This document shows, piece by piece, positions 10,999 through 22,540 of a stretch of 64,000 bases of DNA. Position numbers and translations under genes: made by a program. Position 1 is the first letter of the stretch; each line of letters starts with the position of its first letter. A model generated the notes under the pieces. That model did not search any database. It was not told the DNA's origin and saw nothing but the letters and a program-made list of their open reading frames with translations. Source of the stretch: Armigeres subalbatus (lineage: Eukaryota > Arthropoda > Insecta > Diptera > Culicidae); NCBI RefSeq assembly GCF_024139115.2, contig NC_085141.1, forward strand, positions 377,858,995 through 377,922,994, in the 5' to 3' direction.

Positions 10999-12185
10999 GG
11001 TAAGCTTTATCATTAATCAACAGAGAAAAATGAGCTAAAATTATTCGACAGAGACATTGCCAGTTAGGATCTACTTATATGGTAGTTGTATCTATCACCG
11101 CAATTTTGAGAATGATTAGTTTGTTACAAACATTTGACGATCTGTTGAAGTATTTATTTTGCATATTGTTGAACTTTTATTATTCGTCTCTGAAATTTAA
11201 ATATTTGTCTATAAGAATGCAAGAGGGGCGTGAAGACATATTTTTTATAAACGAATATTTTTATTATTTTTATGTTTTTACAATATCCTTATTTCTATAA
11301 AATATCTAAAATGTACGCAGGTCAACTAAAGATTGAGCAAAAGCGTGAAAGTTACATCATCAATGCATGAGCATTTTTTGTAATTTAGGATTGCTTACCA
11401 AATTTCAAGCAAGCTTGTTGCGCAAAATACGGAAGAATGTCAAAAATGGAGGTTCCCCAGTAGCCGATAAAAATTCGAGAGGTCACAAAAATACTTCGAA
11501 AAGGGAGATTTCTAACAAAAGAAGAGATGTTGCCTATGAAATGTCTTGAAATTTTTTTCCCTACCCCGTCCGTAATTCAGTAATTTGTAACTTTGAGTCA
11601 CCACGAGTATTATGGTCTATGTCCATTATGCTATGTTCATTACTTACTGTTAATGATAAGATGATAAAATTTTAAAACATCATGTTTAAGAATTGTGGCT
11701 CCAAAGGCAAAGTATCACACACGACTCAGTCTTATAAATAAATGAACGGGTTAAAAAAAAACTTATGCAATGCATTGAAATGGGTGCAAATAAATGTTAA
11801 TTGATGAAATTAATTCAAATGTTTTTTTGACCTCTACAATAAACCTCTCTAATGTGATTTTCGCATTACTATGAGGATTATTGAGGGTTATTATTTTACT
11901 CTAAGAGACCGGTGCCAATTATGATGTTGAAACAAGTTAAGGAAGAGTTAAGATATGTGCTGGGTCAGCTTATTCTAGACTACATGGTTCTTTTGTATGA
12001 TTTCTTTAAACGAATCAATTGTCGTAAGGCCTTTTCAACCTCGTCACCAGCCACTTTGCTGGGAAAATCGTTTTTTTGGTTACTGTACAATTCGTTCCCT
12101 GACTACACTACGTCAATCAATGAGAATACTGCAACAACGCTGCTTAGACCCTATCCCATCCTGTTATTTTTTGTGCTCCTAGACC
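10999..12185 (+). other. Putative intron start, AT-rich, no gene
   Basis: Composition drops sharply to AT-rich after the donor. Open frames at 11079-11300 and 11912-12202 have no recognisable domain. Confidence 0.35.
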
Positions 12186-12189
12186 CCGA

Positions 12190-12875
12190 CCGATCTGGCT
12201 AATTTTCAATAGGAAACAATGGGAAACGATTCCACGTCGAATGCAACTAGTTGCAGGAAATCGGTTCAAGATAAGTTAAAAAAAATGTTCACATAGCAAC
12301 TTCGGTCCGAATTTTGACAAACATCGCATGAATATTCAAAACATAGAATGACATAGTCAAACGACTGCTCCACGAACTCATTTATTCGATTGTCACTGAG
12401 TGTGTTTACTATGTGCAGAAAAAAACATAATTAGCATTGTTTATGTTGTTCTTTACCGTTGAAAGTGCCTCGCGGATGAAAATTGGGTTCAGTACTGTGT
12501 GATAAATCACTTTACTCATTTGAAACGTGTTCAGATTTCAGATAATTTATCAATTTGTAAAATGTGCATAAATATTCAATGACTAATATTCAACTGAATA
12601 TTGACTGTCCAGAGTCGACTATGAATGTGTCGGAAGTGAACTGACAAGTGAAGAAGAATGGACTTCACCAAAAATTTTCGATTATTTTACACTCTGATAC
12701 ATACACACACGCACATACACATACATAGACAGACATCATCTCATTTCGTCGTGCTGGGTAGATTGGTATACAACACTATGTGTCTCCGGGCCTTCTTTCA
12801 CAAAATCGTCTTTGGAATGATTACAAAGCCTTTTCATTACACCTTGGTGTACGAGAAAGGCAGAAACAAGTTTAA
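12190..12875 (+). mobile_element. SINE copy split by a 0.4-kb insertion
   Basis: The left part (12193-12290) has aattttcaataggaaacaat and gtcgaatgcaac. The right part (12690-12870) has CA repeat, agacatcatctcatttcgtc, acaacactatgtgtctccgg and tgtacgagaaaggcag. Both match the 6272-6672 SINE in order. The intervening 12291-12690 is absent from that copy and is AT-rich and unclassified. The head with the B box is not recognisable, so the copy is 5'-truncated. Confidence 0.55.
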
Positions 12876-13254
12876 AAAAATTACTCTCTGTCTCCGATCG
12901 TTATACACACGCTTCATTCAGGATACTACATCCTCCTCATCAACAAAAAAAAACAGGACGAGTATAACAAAGTCCAGTATCGTTATTTGGATATCGTTTT
13001 GTATGGTTAAGCTTTCATCTGTCACACGTCCAGCTCCGACTAATTCAATATCCCACGAAAAGCATTGTATCGCGCATTCGATAAAATCCGATTCTAAAAC
13101 TCTGCGACTAATTACAAAAATACACCTTGCCGTAGAAAGTTGCTCACAGTAAACTTCCTGAAAGACAGCGTTAAGTTTGGCAGAAATATTCTTTTTTTTT
13201 AAGAAAAAGACGTTTAACTATTTGGCAGAAAATGCTGTTTCACAATTAGTCTTA
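12876..13254. other. No feature seen
   Basis: No supported gene or repeat. Confidence 0.35.
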
Positions 13255-14135
13255 GGTTTGACCGAAATGATCGTTTGGTAAAAGGGCCATTTGGTACAAC
13301 AACATTGATAGAAGTTATGAATTGATTTGGGAACTGAGAAGTGAAAAATAAAAAGTAAGAGCTAAGAAAAGAAGTAGAAGTAGAAATTAAGAAGTGGAAA
13401 AACAGACACCTCACTTATCACTCCATATTTCTCACTTCACACTTCTCACTGTAAGTATGTGAGAAGTTAGAATGTGAGACTACTCACTTCTTATTTCTCA
13501 CTTCTCACTTGTTACTTCCCACCACTTATTTGTAAGAAGTGAGTAGTAAAAAGTGAGATGTGAAAAGTTTCACTTCTCATTTCATTCTTCTCACAGCCCA
13601 AAGGAAGAATGGAAGATTAAAAGCAAGAAATAAGAAGTAAGAAGTGAAAAGTCTTACTTCTCACTACATATTTCTCGCTTTTCTGAGAAGTGAGAATAGC
13701 GAGTAAGAAGTGTGAAGTAGAGAGTGAGAAACCAAGAGTATGAAGCTGGACATTTCACTTCCCACTTCTCGCTCCTGATTTCTCACTTCTCATTTCTCAC
13801 AAGAAATCTCTTCAAAACTTTCACATTTACTATTATTCGAGTAAACGGCATTTTCGTTTATGAGACCCATTCAGCGAACGACATTTACGGTCGTGTGATC
13901 CTTTCGGGCTACAAAGCAAAACCATGCTGTGAGTGGCTGGGTTTGATTCGCCGTTCGACCGAAAAACATTTTCGGCTAAATAGCCCTTTCTCTCAAACGA
14001 TTTTGGCCAAACGACATTTTCGGGCAAACGATTCTTTAGGCCAAACGACTAGTTTAGCGAACGACATTTTTGTCAGTATCTTCATTCCGGCCAGGTGGGT
14101 TTCGGCCCAATGATTGGCCGGTTTGGCCAAACAAC
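13255..14135. repeat. Composite foldback 1: 17-bp arms around palindromic core
   Basis: The left arm (13255-13310) holds decayed units in reverse orientation (gaccgaaatgatcgtttgg, agggccatttgg). The core (13320-13810) is a run of gtgagaagtgag and cacttctcac blocks that alternate strand and can pair with one another. The right arm (13845-14135) has forward units such as tttcggccaaacgacatt with a period near 17 bp. A 45-bp piece of Feilai lies in the right arm. The minus (13833-14027) and plus (13724-14113) open frames are artefacts of the repeat. Confidence 0.65.
13907..13951 (+). mobile_element. Feilai internal fragment
   Basis: ggctacaaagcaaaaccatg and gtggctgggtttgattcgc match the tRNA-related region of the Feilai copies (compare 8131-8176) with few changes. 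Both sides are 17-bp array sequence. A scrap captured from the middle of a SINE suggests template switching or gene conversion rather than retrotransposition. Confidence 0.65.
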
Positions 14136-14600
14136 TTGGCCTTCGGTCATATGTCTTCAGGCTGCATGACTTACGTTTGAATTACTTCTTTTTATGTTCG
14201 AGTGACCAGCGAGGTAAGTGAAACCATTGAAATAGTTTTTAGGTCTGAATAAGCAAATTACTATGAAAAACAACAGCAGAACCAAGTTAATCTTCAGCTA
14301 TGTTATTAGTTAGGAGTAGGTCTTTAAGATCTTTAAGTAATTAAATTTGTTTTGTAAAAACTCAAAAATTGTCAAAAACTACTATGTGTGGGCTGTGGTT
14401 GCATCCTCTCCACTTAGCCTTGCTAGCTAAGGCGTAGGATCCTTTTTCAAATAGACACTACACATATTTTAATGCTTTCAGTGAGGATTTCGCTCTTAGA
14501 AGGAAGCACCACACTAGACAACGGACCAGCATTTTTTGTTACGAAAAGTTCTGGAACTGAACAACGCTAAGAAAATACCGTGAAAGCTGTACGATGAAAC
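14136..14600. other. No gene supported
   Basis: Unassigned DNA upstream of the pseudogene. It contains a short palindrome, ccttgctagctaagg (about 14418-14432), whose meaning is unknown. Confidence 0.35.
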
Positions 14601-14603
14601 CTC

Positions 14604-16660
14604 TTCAAATTAGGACCTGAGGATGTGGAAAATACAGACTACGATGAGGTAATTATAAATATGAAGGAAAGGTTCTCGAATCCAACCACGAAAAGGAAAG
14701 AAAATATATTGATTTTGTCAAAGCTGCCAAGTTCGTGGTCTATTCAGGATGCGATTGATGTGTTCAAAACCAATAGAAAAACAGTAAAAGAGGCAACAAA
14801 ATTGAAGAATTACTGTCTTTCAACCAAAAATACTAGGTCTAGTACTGCATTAACAGATGAGTCAAAAGAAATAGTAGTTCAATATTTTGAAGATCATGAA
14901 GTAAGTCGAGCTATGCCTGGTCAAAAAGATTATGCATCAGTAAAAAAAGATGGAAAGCGTCAAGCAATCCAAAAACGATCATTGATGACGTCTTTGAAAG
15001 AAGCTTACACACGCTTCAAGGAAATTCACGATAATATAAAAGTAGGTTTTTCCTCATTTGCTAGCATTCGGCCAAGACAATGCAAGCTTCTTTCCAATTC
15101 TGGAACACATAATGTGTGCGTGTGTGCACAACCCATGAGAATATTAACCACAGTTTGAAAAGAATCAATTAATTAACAAATCAATTAACAAAGGATATTA
15201 AAATACCTGGTAGTCTTTTGTGTGAAAATACAACATCAAATTGCTTTCTGCGATCTTGTTCGGATTGTCCAGATTCTTTATCAATGGAAAATACTTTATT
15301 CGCTGAGTTTGAAGAAAAATATATTGATCAGTTATCATTTGAGCAATGGGTGACCAAGGATAGGTTTGACCTAACAACTATTGTAAAACCTGTAGATGAG
15401 TTTGTGTCATATTTTTGCTTGAAATTAGAAAGTTTAATCCCTCACGATTTCAATAAACAGAACAATCCAGCTTTTTTTTTTTAATACGAAAAATACATTA
15501 CAAAATGGCGAATTTTTAGTCATTTGTGATTTTTCTGAAAATTACAGCTCTGTATTGCAAGATGAAGTGCAGTCCCATCACTGGAACGTACAACAAGCTA
15601 CAATTCATCCATTCGTTATTTATTTTCATAGAAGAACGTAAATAGAACACTTCAGTTTGATTTTAATTTCCGAAGATTTAAGACACGATTGAGTATCCGT
15701 AAACTTGTTCATTGCCAAAATGATTAACTTTTTACGCGTTGATAAGATCTTTATCACATAACATATAGGCATCTTTGCCGTGGAATGTGGTCCTTCCATA
15801 ATTTTGGAACGCTAGCGAACCTAGCGGTGGAAGTCAAGCTTTACTGAACAACGCGCATTAGACAGAGCAGCATCGCATGCTTTGCTTTCTCTTTCTTTCG
15901 CCTTGGATATACGGGAGTGCTGTTCGTCGATTGTTGATACACAAAAAGCCTACTTTGAAATTTGCAGTTTGTTCTATGATGCCTATCTGTTTTGTGTCTT
16001 TATTCTTTATTATTCTTAACTTTATTATTAATCGTAAGAATTTTTCGAGCCTATGTCAATTTAAATTAATGTACGGAATTGATGCAGAATGGCATTTTTT
16101 TGCTACGTCACATGGCAAAGGTACTTGTGATGCTATTCTTCTTCTTCTTCTTATTGGCATTACATCCCCACACTGTGACAGAGCCGCCTCGCAGCTTAGT
16201 GTTCATTAAGCACTTCCACAGTTATTAACTGCGAGGTTTCTAAGCCAGGTTACCATTTTTGCATTCGTATATCATGAGGCTAGCACGATAATACTTTTAT
16301 GCCCAGGGAAGTAGAGACAATTTCCAATCCGAAAATTGCCTAGACCGGCACCGGGAATCGAACCCAGCCACCCTCAGCATGGTCTTGCTTTGTAGCGGCG
16401 CGTCTTACCGCACGGCCAAGGAGGGCCCCCTGATGCTATTATAGGAACAATAAAGCGCATGGCCACAAGAGCAAAGAACTTGAGCATCCAATTAAAACTG
16501 CGAAAGAACTTTTTGATTGGGCGAATTGTAGAAAAGAAAAAGTAATAACCAAATTATCATTTTGTTTTACTACTACTGAAGAGTACGAAATAAAGGCTTC
16601 AGAGCACAGCAAAAGAGAAAAAATTTCACTGTTTCATTCCATTGTCGGAAAATAAAATTA
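14604..16660 (+). pseudogene. Decayed gene of a conserved multicopy, transposase-like family
   Basis: Four consecutive pieces read as one protein. The first (about 14604-15158) has an HTH-like stretch (SSWSIQDAIDVFK) and ends SGTHNVCVCAQ. The second (15200-15475) has SNCFLRSCSDCP and FEQWVTKDRF. After a frameshift in a T tract (15473-15482), 15485-15640 gives GEFLVICDFSENYSSVLQDE, and 15650-15745 gives ISEDLRHD, then a stop. The fourth (16030-16137, then 16431-16620) gives AEWHFFATSHGKGTCDAI, broken exactly by Feilai, then IGTIKRMATRA; a further frameshift gives ELFDWANCRK. I remember this motif series (CDFAENY, HGKGxCD) from proteins repeated in many insect and cnidarian genomes, which suggests a transposon origin, but I cannot name the superfamily. 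No intact ATG is present, and at least three frameshifts, one stop and one insertion kill it. Confidence 0.75.
16128..16440 (-). mobile_element. Feilai SINE, full length, with perfect 10-bp TSD
   Basis: The element proper is 16138-16430 on the minus strand, from the (AAG)n tail (cttcttcttcttcttatt at the left) to the head ending cacggccaaggagggcccc. The direct repeats tgatgctatt at 16128-16137 and 16431-16440 are identical, the hallmark of target-primed retrotransposition. The antisense B box is ggaatcgaacccag near 16350-16363. The host reading frame continues on both sides, so the insertion point is certain. This is the best-preserved copy in the window. Confidence 0.93.
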
Positions 16661-17010
16661 AAGCAAAACTATACTCAAACTGAGCTGATAATAATTTAAA
16701 AATGTTCGATATTGTAAAATATTTGATTAAAAAAAATATATATATTAATAAACTGTTTTAATGATATTATAACCCATACCGAAATTCAAACCCAAAACAC
16801 CTAAGCAAAACATTTTTGATGAAAAAAATCGAGAGAAGGGAGGGTAAAGAGACATTCTATTTTGAAATATTTGTATCGGCATTAATAAAACAAAAAGAAC
16901 ATCAACATTCAATATTTTTTACCAAAAATAATAAAAATATAAGTTTTCAAAATAATAAAAGCCAGTATGAAGTACCCGAAAACTGATTCTAAGCTTTTAA
17001 TTTACATATA
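16661..17010. other. AT-rich, no gene
   Basis: Very AT-rich DNA between the pseudogene and a dispersed repeat. No TIR for the pseudogene's parent element could be identified here by eye. Confidence 0.35.
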
Positions 17011-17175
17011 CAGGGGTTAGACAAAAATGTTGAAATAGGCAAAAAATTGTCGAAGTTCAAATCAGCATAACTTTGCGTAGAATGATCCAATTTTGATCAA
17101 ACTGGGACCATCGGACGCGGTTTTCAGCATAACATTCTGTATTAAATTCTGCAAGAACTTAATGAGTATCATTAT
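17011..17175. repeat. Dispersed repeat with ggggttagacaaaaatg end
   Basis: It begins acaggggttagacaaaaatg and contains aactttgcgtagaatgatcc, aattttgatcaaactgggac. The same core appears at 36999-37060, whose far end (37255-37270) has tttttgtctaacc, the inverse of this end. It is probably one half of a TIR element. Confidence 0.55.
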
Positions 17176-17394
17176 TCTTGATAGTAAATTGTGCCGTCCA
17201 ACAACCAGAGGTCGCAGAGACTGAACACTTAACATCTAGCATGAGAAAACGGACAGGACATTTACACAACACCCAGTGGATCAGAAGAAAAGTTTTCTCC
17301 TTATCGAGGCGAGAATCGAACCCATTTTTTTTTTCCTTGTCGGGTATATTTTACTACTGCGACCATTTTTTTGATCTATTGTAATATATTCCCC

Positions 17395-18534
17395 TTTTTT
17401 TTCTTGCTATGTCATTATGGCGTATCGCTATTGGAAGTGATCGCCATTGTTTGACTAACAGCTTCTCCCCAACACGGCTCAGCTTTTCGAATCAAATGCA
17501 CCACCGAATTGGGATTTGTTCTACCAAGCTCAAGTGGTTCTATAAGCCCCTTGGTGAAGAACTTTTGTCTTGTTCGAAAAATTGCCGGACAACGGCATAA
17601 CAGATGCTCCGAATCTTCTTTTTCTATGTCGCAGAAGCGACATAGATCATTCTGAAGTTTTCCTATAAGCTTCAAATGATATCGGCTCGAACAATGACCT
17701 GTAATGAGACCCGTATAAGTGCTTAGGTCTCTTTTAGATAATTCTAAGATGTTGCGAGTCATGGAAACATTCGGAGTGATAAAGCGTTTCGATTGCCTGG
17801 CATTAGTTGCGTTCCTAAAATTGGTTTCTATTTTCATAGATTCCCATACCTTCAGCTCCATACGAAGAGAAGAAGTTGGTAAGCTGCAAAAGGTTCCGGC
17901 CCTGTTAACCGACTTGATGATCCGAGTTTCGCCAGAATATCGGCTTTTTTGTTACCATCTATTCCACAGTGTCCTGGAACTAAATATAGATTAACTTGGT
18001 TCCGACAAGACAATTTTGGAGGGACTGAATGCATTTCAAACTTGTTTTGAAGTGCATGTTGCCGACTTCAGAGCATTCAAAGCTGCTTGGCTGTCGGACA
18101 TTATGCATATATTTGAGTGTCTGTAGTTCCTACGCAAACATATTACAGAACACTCTAGAATTGCGTGAACTTCCGCTTGGAATACGGATGGCCAACTGCT
18201 CATGGGAATTGATATTTCTATCCCAGGGCCAGTAACTCCTGCTCCCACTTGGTTGTTCAATTTTGAACCGTCAGTATAAAACGTAATGGATCCTGAACGA
18301 AGTGTTGGTCCTCCATTCAACAATGTATTGCGGCCAGGATCAATTACTTTGAATAGTCTATTGAAATTGTATTTTTTCTCCATCCAGTCCTCATTGTTTA
18401 TTACTGAGGAGTTTATACTGAAGTTTTTTAGAATGCTAAGATGACCCTTAAGGTCACCTCCTAAGAGGTTTTCGGATCTTCTGATCCTCAAGGCAATCTT
18501 TTCAGCTTCTAATTGTACAATCGAACCCATACTC
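17395..18534 (-). pseudogene. Non-LTR retrotransposon 3' half with RNase H domain (LOA/I-type)
   Basis: Three minus frames join as one protein. In 18530-18036 an RNase H domain shows TDGS (residues 86-89), AEVHAI (E120) and SDSQAA (D146). The next frame (18034-17852) gives LVPGHCGIDGNKKAD, the last catalytic aspartate block. The last frame (17861-17415) ends with CRFCDIEKEDSEHLLCRCP, the C-terminal zinc-finger-like motif of these elements. Order RT, RNase H, CCHC is typical of the I, LOA and R1-like clades; Lian is the aedine LOA element, but I cannot confirm identity. The endonuclease and RT are missing (5' truncation beyond 18534). Two frameshifts (about 18035 and 17860) inactivate it. A T run at 17395-17402 may be the poly(A) tail. 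Confidence 0.8.
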
Positions 18535-18540
18535 CACAGT

Positions 18541-19340
18541 ACATGCGTCTAGACGATTGACGTCACTAACCACACGGCATGGCTACGAAGCCCAAGTAAT
18601 AAATTTTGAAACATTGAACATGGAGATTCTTTTTTTACACGGCAGACTGTGATGGGCTGGACTTGAATTTCATTCGTTTGCCAGAGCGCGTCAAGTTAAG
18701 ATAATATTATATTGAAATTAGAGGAACGCGATAATCCGTGCGACCCAATTAGGCGTTGGCTCACAAAAAAGAGACAGTCCACTATGTATCAAGCATTAAG
18801 TAATTGAGAATGAAAGTAGGTGGAAAAAACAAAAGTATTAAGAAGGTAGAAAAATGGAAGATTAAGTAAGGAAAATTTGTATACTTTCTCATGTGCTATG
18901 ATTCCTACGGAACCTTTGATAAGCTCAATTCTAAGAAACTCAAGTACGAGTCGAGTCAAGTACGAGACACTTAAAACGGCCTCACAGTTGAGGTCGAAAT
19001 ACGAATCTGAAAAAATAATAACACGTAGTGGAATTAAATGGAAAGAACTAAACTCGTCTTAGACAGTTGAAGGCATTCCACTAAAAGAGTTTAAATAATT
19101 TTTCTCAGTTCTAAGGTAAATTTAATCTAAATACCCAAAAGATGTCCGAAGTTTTTGGATGACCTTCTTTGACCTTCGGCAAGCTTGACAGATTTTTGCC
19201 AAACTTCACATACTTTGTCGAATCTTCACGAATCTACGCGAGCACTATATCTGAAGGCCTACTCATTCCATGGAGTTCTTGTGAAATCTAGAACCTTCGT
19301 ACAGCATTACATATTCTGCTAACTTGCTTGAAGAGCTAAG
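18541..19340. other. No gene supported
   Basis: Unassigned sequence with no ORF of note. Confidence 0.35.
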
Positions 19341-19342
19341 CG

Positions 19343-19472
19343 GATGTACCCAGGGCCAGATTTAGCCGGAAAGGGGGCCCGGAGCCAACAGCTTGTGGGA
19401 GCCCCAAAATGAACAACAAATGTAGGTTTTGGTACATAAGATTTTGGCCCTAAATCCGGCCCTGGATGTACC
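19343..19472. mobile_element. hAT-type MITE, 114 bp, perfect 8-bp TSD
   Basis: The element is 19351-19464. Its ends cagggccagattta and taaatccggccctg form a 14-bp TIR with one mismatch. The flanks gatgtacc (19343-19350) and gatgtacc (19465-19472) are an exact 8-bp duplication, pointing to hAT. Non-coding. Confidence 0.85.
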
Positions 19473-19899
19473 CAAAAGGCCTGTATTTAATGGAGCCCGG
19501 GTGACCTAGAACATCTGTACAACTCAAAACCCATGTTTTCGGATCGGACTAAAAATCGAACTCACCATCTCTGGATTGGCAATCCTACGCCTTTACTCGC
19601 AAGGCACCTTTGCACGGAGACACCATTTCTGAGAATAATCTTCGAAATAAGTGTGAAATATTGCAGAATTGATGTGATAATATGTTTGACTACCTTCTTG
19701 TATAGAGCCGACAAGAATTAAGCAACGGATTTATTACAACCGCCGTGTTATCTAGTTATATGCTATTTTGTAACAGATGCTGTGTCTCAAATAACTCGTC
19801 AAAACTTTGTCCAGAATGTTCGTTATGCAGTTAAACTTTCTAACTCAAATTCCGTGTATACAACCAGCTTCATATAAAACTTTGAGAACTTGTGGAGAA
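19473..19899. other. No gene supported
   Basis: Short plus frame 19533-19721 has no domain. Nothing else seen. Confidence 0.35.
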
Positions 19900-20975
19900 C
19901 CTCTTGAAAAAGAAAGCTTGCAAATCTCTTAAAAGAAAGCTTCCTAACCTCTTAAAAGAAAACTCAACAGAGAGCTTCCGAGCCTCTTGAAAGAAGGCTT
20001 CCGAGCTTCTTGAAATGAGGCTTCTGAGCCTCTTGAAAGGAGGCTTCCAAGCCTCTTGAAAGAAGGCTTCCAAGCCTCTTGAAAGGAGGATTCCGAGCTT
20101 CTTGAAAGGAGGCTTCCGAGCCTCTTGAAAGGAGGCTTCCGAGCCTCTTGAGAGGAGGATTCCGAGCTTCTTGAAAGGAGGCTTCCGAGCCTCTTGAGAG
20201 GAGGCTTCCGAGCCTCTTGAAAGGAGCCTTCCGAGCCTCTTGAAAGGAGGCTTCCGAGCCTCTTGAAAGGAGGCTTCCGAGCCTCTTGAAAGGCGGCTTC
20301 CGAGCCTCTTGAAAGGAGGCTTCCAAGCCTCTTGAGAGGAGGCTTCCAGGCCTTTTGAAGGAGGCTTCCAGGCCTCTTGAAGGAGGCTGAGGCCTCTTGA
20401 AAGGAGGCTTCCAGGCCTCTTGAAAGGAGGCTTCTGAGGCCTCTTGAAGGAGGCTTCCAGGCCTCTTGAAGGAGGCTTGAGCCTCTTGAAGGAGGCTTCC
20501 AGGCCTCTTGAAAGGAGGCTTCTGAGCCTCTTGAAAGGAGGCTTCCTGAGCCTCTTGAAAGGAGGCTTCTGAGCCTCTTGAAAGGAGGCTGGAGCCTCTT
20601 GGAAGAAGGCTTCCGAGCCTTTTGGAAGGAGGCGTCTGAGCCTCTTGGAAGGAGGCTTCTGAGCCTCTTGGAAGGAGGCTTCCGAGCCTCTTGGAAGGAG
20701 GCTTCCGAGCCTCTTGGAAGGAGGCTTCCGAGCCTCTTGGAAGGAGGCTTCCGAGCCTCTTGGAAGGAGGCTTCCGAGCCTCTTGGAAGGAGGCTTCCGA
20801 GCCTCTTGGAAGGAGGCTTCCGAGCCTCTTGGAAGGAGGCTTCCGAGCCTCTTGAAAGGAGGCTTCCGAGCCTCTTGAAAGGAGGCTTCCGAGCCTCTTG
20901 AAAGGAGGCTTCCGAGCCTCTTGAAAGGAGGCTTCCGAGCCTCTTGAAAGGAGGCTTCCAAACTTCTTGAAACGA
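19900..20975. repeat. 23-bp minisatellite array 1
   Basis: About 47 tandem copies of ggaggcttccgagcctcttgaaa-type units. The unit length of 23 is not divisible by three, so three units give a 23-residue protein period and every stop-free frame reads through. That explains the 363-codon minus frame and the 107-codon plus frame, which are not genes. The edges (19900-20000) are decayed. 20637-20850 is a near-identical block of a 'cttggaagg' variant. Units at 20340-20600 are irregular in length. Each unit contains the small palindrome aggct-tccg-agcct. Confidence 0.92.
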
Positions 20976-21064
20976 AGATCTTAGATTTTAATTCAGAAAC
21001 ATACTCTTAAGATACTATTCATTATTTTATCTCAATCAGTTAGATTGTATTTAAGTTTTTTTTT

Positions 21065-21202
21065 TAACTTAAAACGGCTACGCAGTCTCTAAGGATTAAA
21101 ACAAGATTTATATTTGTCCAACGTTTCGCCACGAGGTTGGACGTTGGACAAATATAAATCTTGTTTAAATCCTTAAAGACTGTGTAGCCGTTTTAAGTTA
21201 AA
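21065..21202. mobile_element. Near-perfect 60-bp hairpin (foldback MITE)
   Basis: Left arm taacttaaaacggctacgca (from 21065) continuing through atatttgtccaacg is mirrored by cgttggacaaatataaatct to gccgttttaagtta (to about 21202). A short centre, about ttcgccacgaggttgga, separates them. Only a few mismatches and one indel are visible. A T run precedes it; no clear TSD. Confidence 0.75.
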
Positions 21203-21205
21203 ATA

Positions 21206-22540
21206 ACAATAAACAGTCGATCATTCGAAAGTACATTGTATTTAAGAACATTTTAAAATTTGTTTAGTTCCGAGGTTCGGATTCTTGCCGGGCATAAAAA
21301 CAGACGAGTGGTTCTTAATATTGATTGAGGTGACACTGAAGCCACTAGTCAGCGAATTCAAGCCCGTCAGATTTTGAATTGACCAATTCTTTGATTATTT
21401 GCAGTTGCAGATATTGTGCACTACTATATTGTAAAGAGTAAGAGTGAACGAATACTTTGATTGTTTTCCCCGCCACTTTTTCAAAAATTCCGGTGTCAGG
21501 GTTATTATGTGTTAAATTTTACTCTTCACTTGATTCTGGAGCTTAACGGGCCCCGATGCGTCATCGAATGAAGGTTTCTTATTTGACCAGTTTGAATTGT
21601 GCCATCAAGAATAGGAACTCGCTTCGCCAAATCCTTCGCTGTAGTCCAAAGTTTATTCCATCGTATCAGCAGAAATCTCTATCGCGAGCTTTTTTGAGCT
21701 GATTTTGATCACGGGATTAGTTTTTGAAAGAGAAAATGCCTTAATTTAGCACATTGGTCCTTGTTTCTGCCGGTTAGTTTGAAATTGTCGCACTTAGCAA
21801 CGATCCACAAATTGTAGGAAAATTTCTAATTCAATGGTTTCTTGGTACATTTATCCAATATTGTGCACCATGGGGCCATTAATTATGGATCATATTAATC
21901 TTTTGCTGAATTTTTCCTTTTTCGATTCAATTATTGTTCACTGAATTTCTTGGTCATGCTTTATTTTAACGTTCAAGCAGGAGATAAGGATCAATGTGTA
22001 TTGAGGCTTGTTCAGTTTCGTAAGACAGTTCGTCTCCGCTTGTCTGCTTTTTTAATTAATCTAATTTTGTATTCAATAAAAAAGTATTGGTTGAATAAAC
22101 CAAAAACAACTGTTCTATGTTGACTTCTGAAAACGATTCCAAATTAAAATAAACTTATGCCTGTCCTCACGACATCCGTTATCTTGAATATAAATAAACG
22201 ATCAAGTTGTTCAAGGTTACTGACAGGCAGACACAACACGACTTGCCTCCCATTTGTGGTTCTTCGTATCGAGTCCACTGTCAAGTTTCCAAGCAAATCG
22301 ATCATCGCTAGCCGTTATCGCATCTTATCCAAACAATGAGTCTAAATATGGAATGTTTAGACTGCGCATGAAGGCTGCTCCTATTTCAAATAGTTCATAT
22401 TCGATCAAACAGTAACAGAACGCTTTCCAGTGGGCATATCTAATTATACCTAAGCAGTTGATAAGCTTGCTCATTGCTCGCATTGCGAATTTCCGCACGT
22501 TTTTTCTTCGACCCACTTTGGTTCGCTCCAACGTTGTTGA
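21206..22540. other. No gene supported
   Basis: Unassigned AT-rich DNA. Frames at 22157-22339 and 22325-22531 (minus) lack domains. Confidence 0.35.

Noticed and set aside
13290..13810. CRISPR-like array impression from regularly spaced repeats
   Set aside because: Units are palindromic, variable and without unique spacers, and the genome is eukaryotic.
19870..20961. 363-codon minus-strand ORF
   Set aside because: Same minisatellite in the other orientation.
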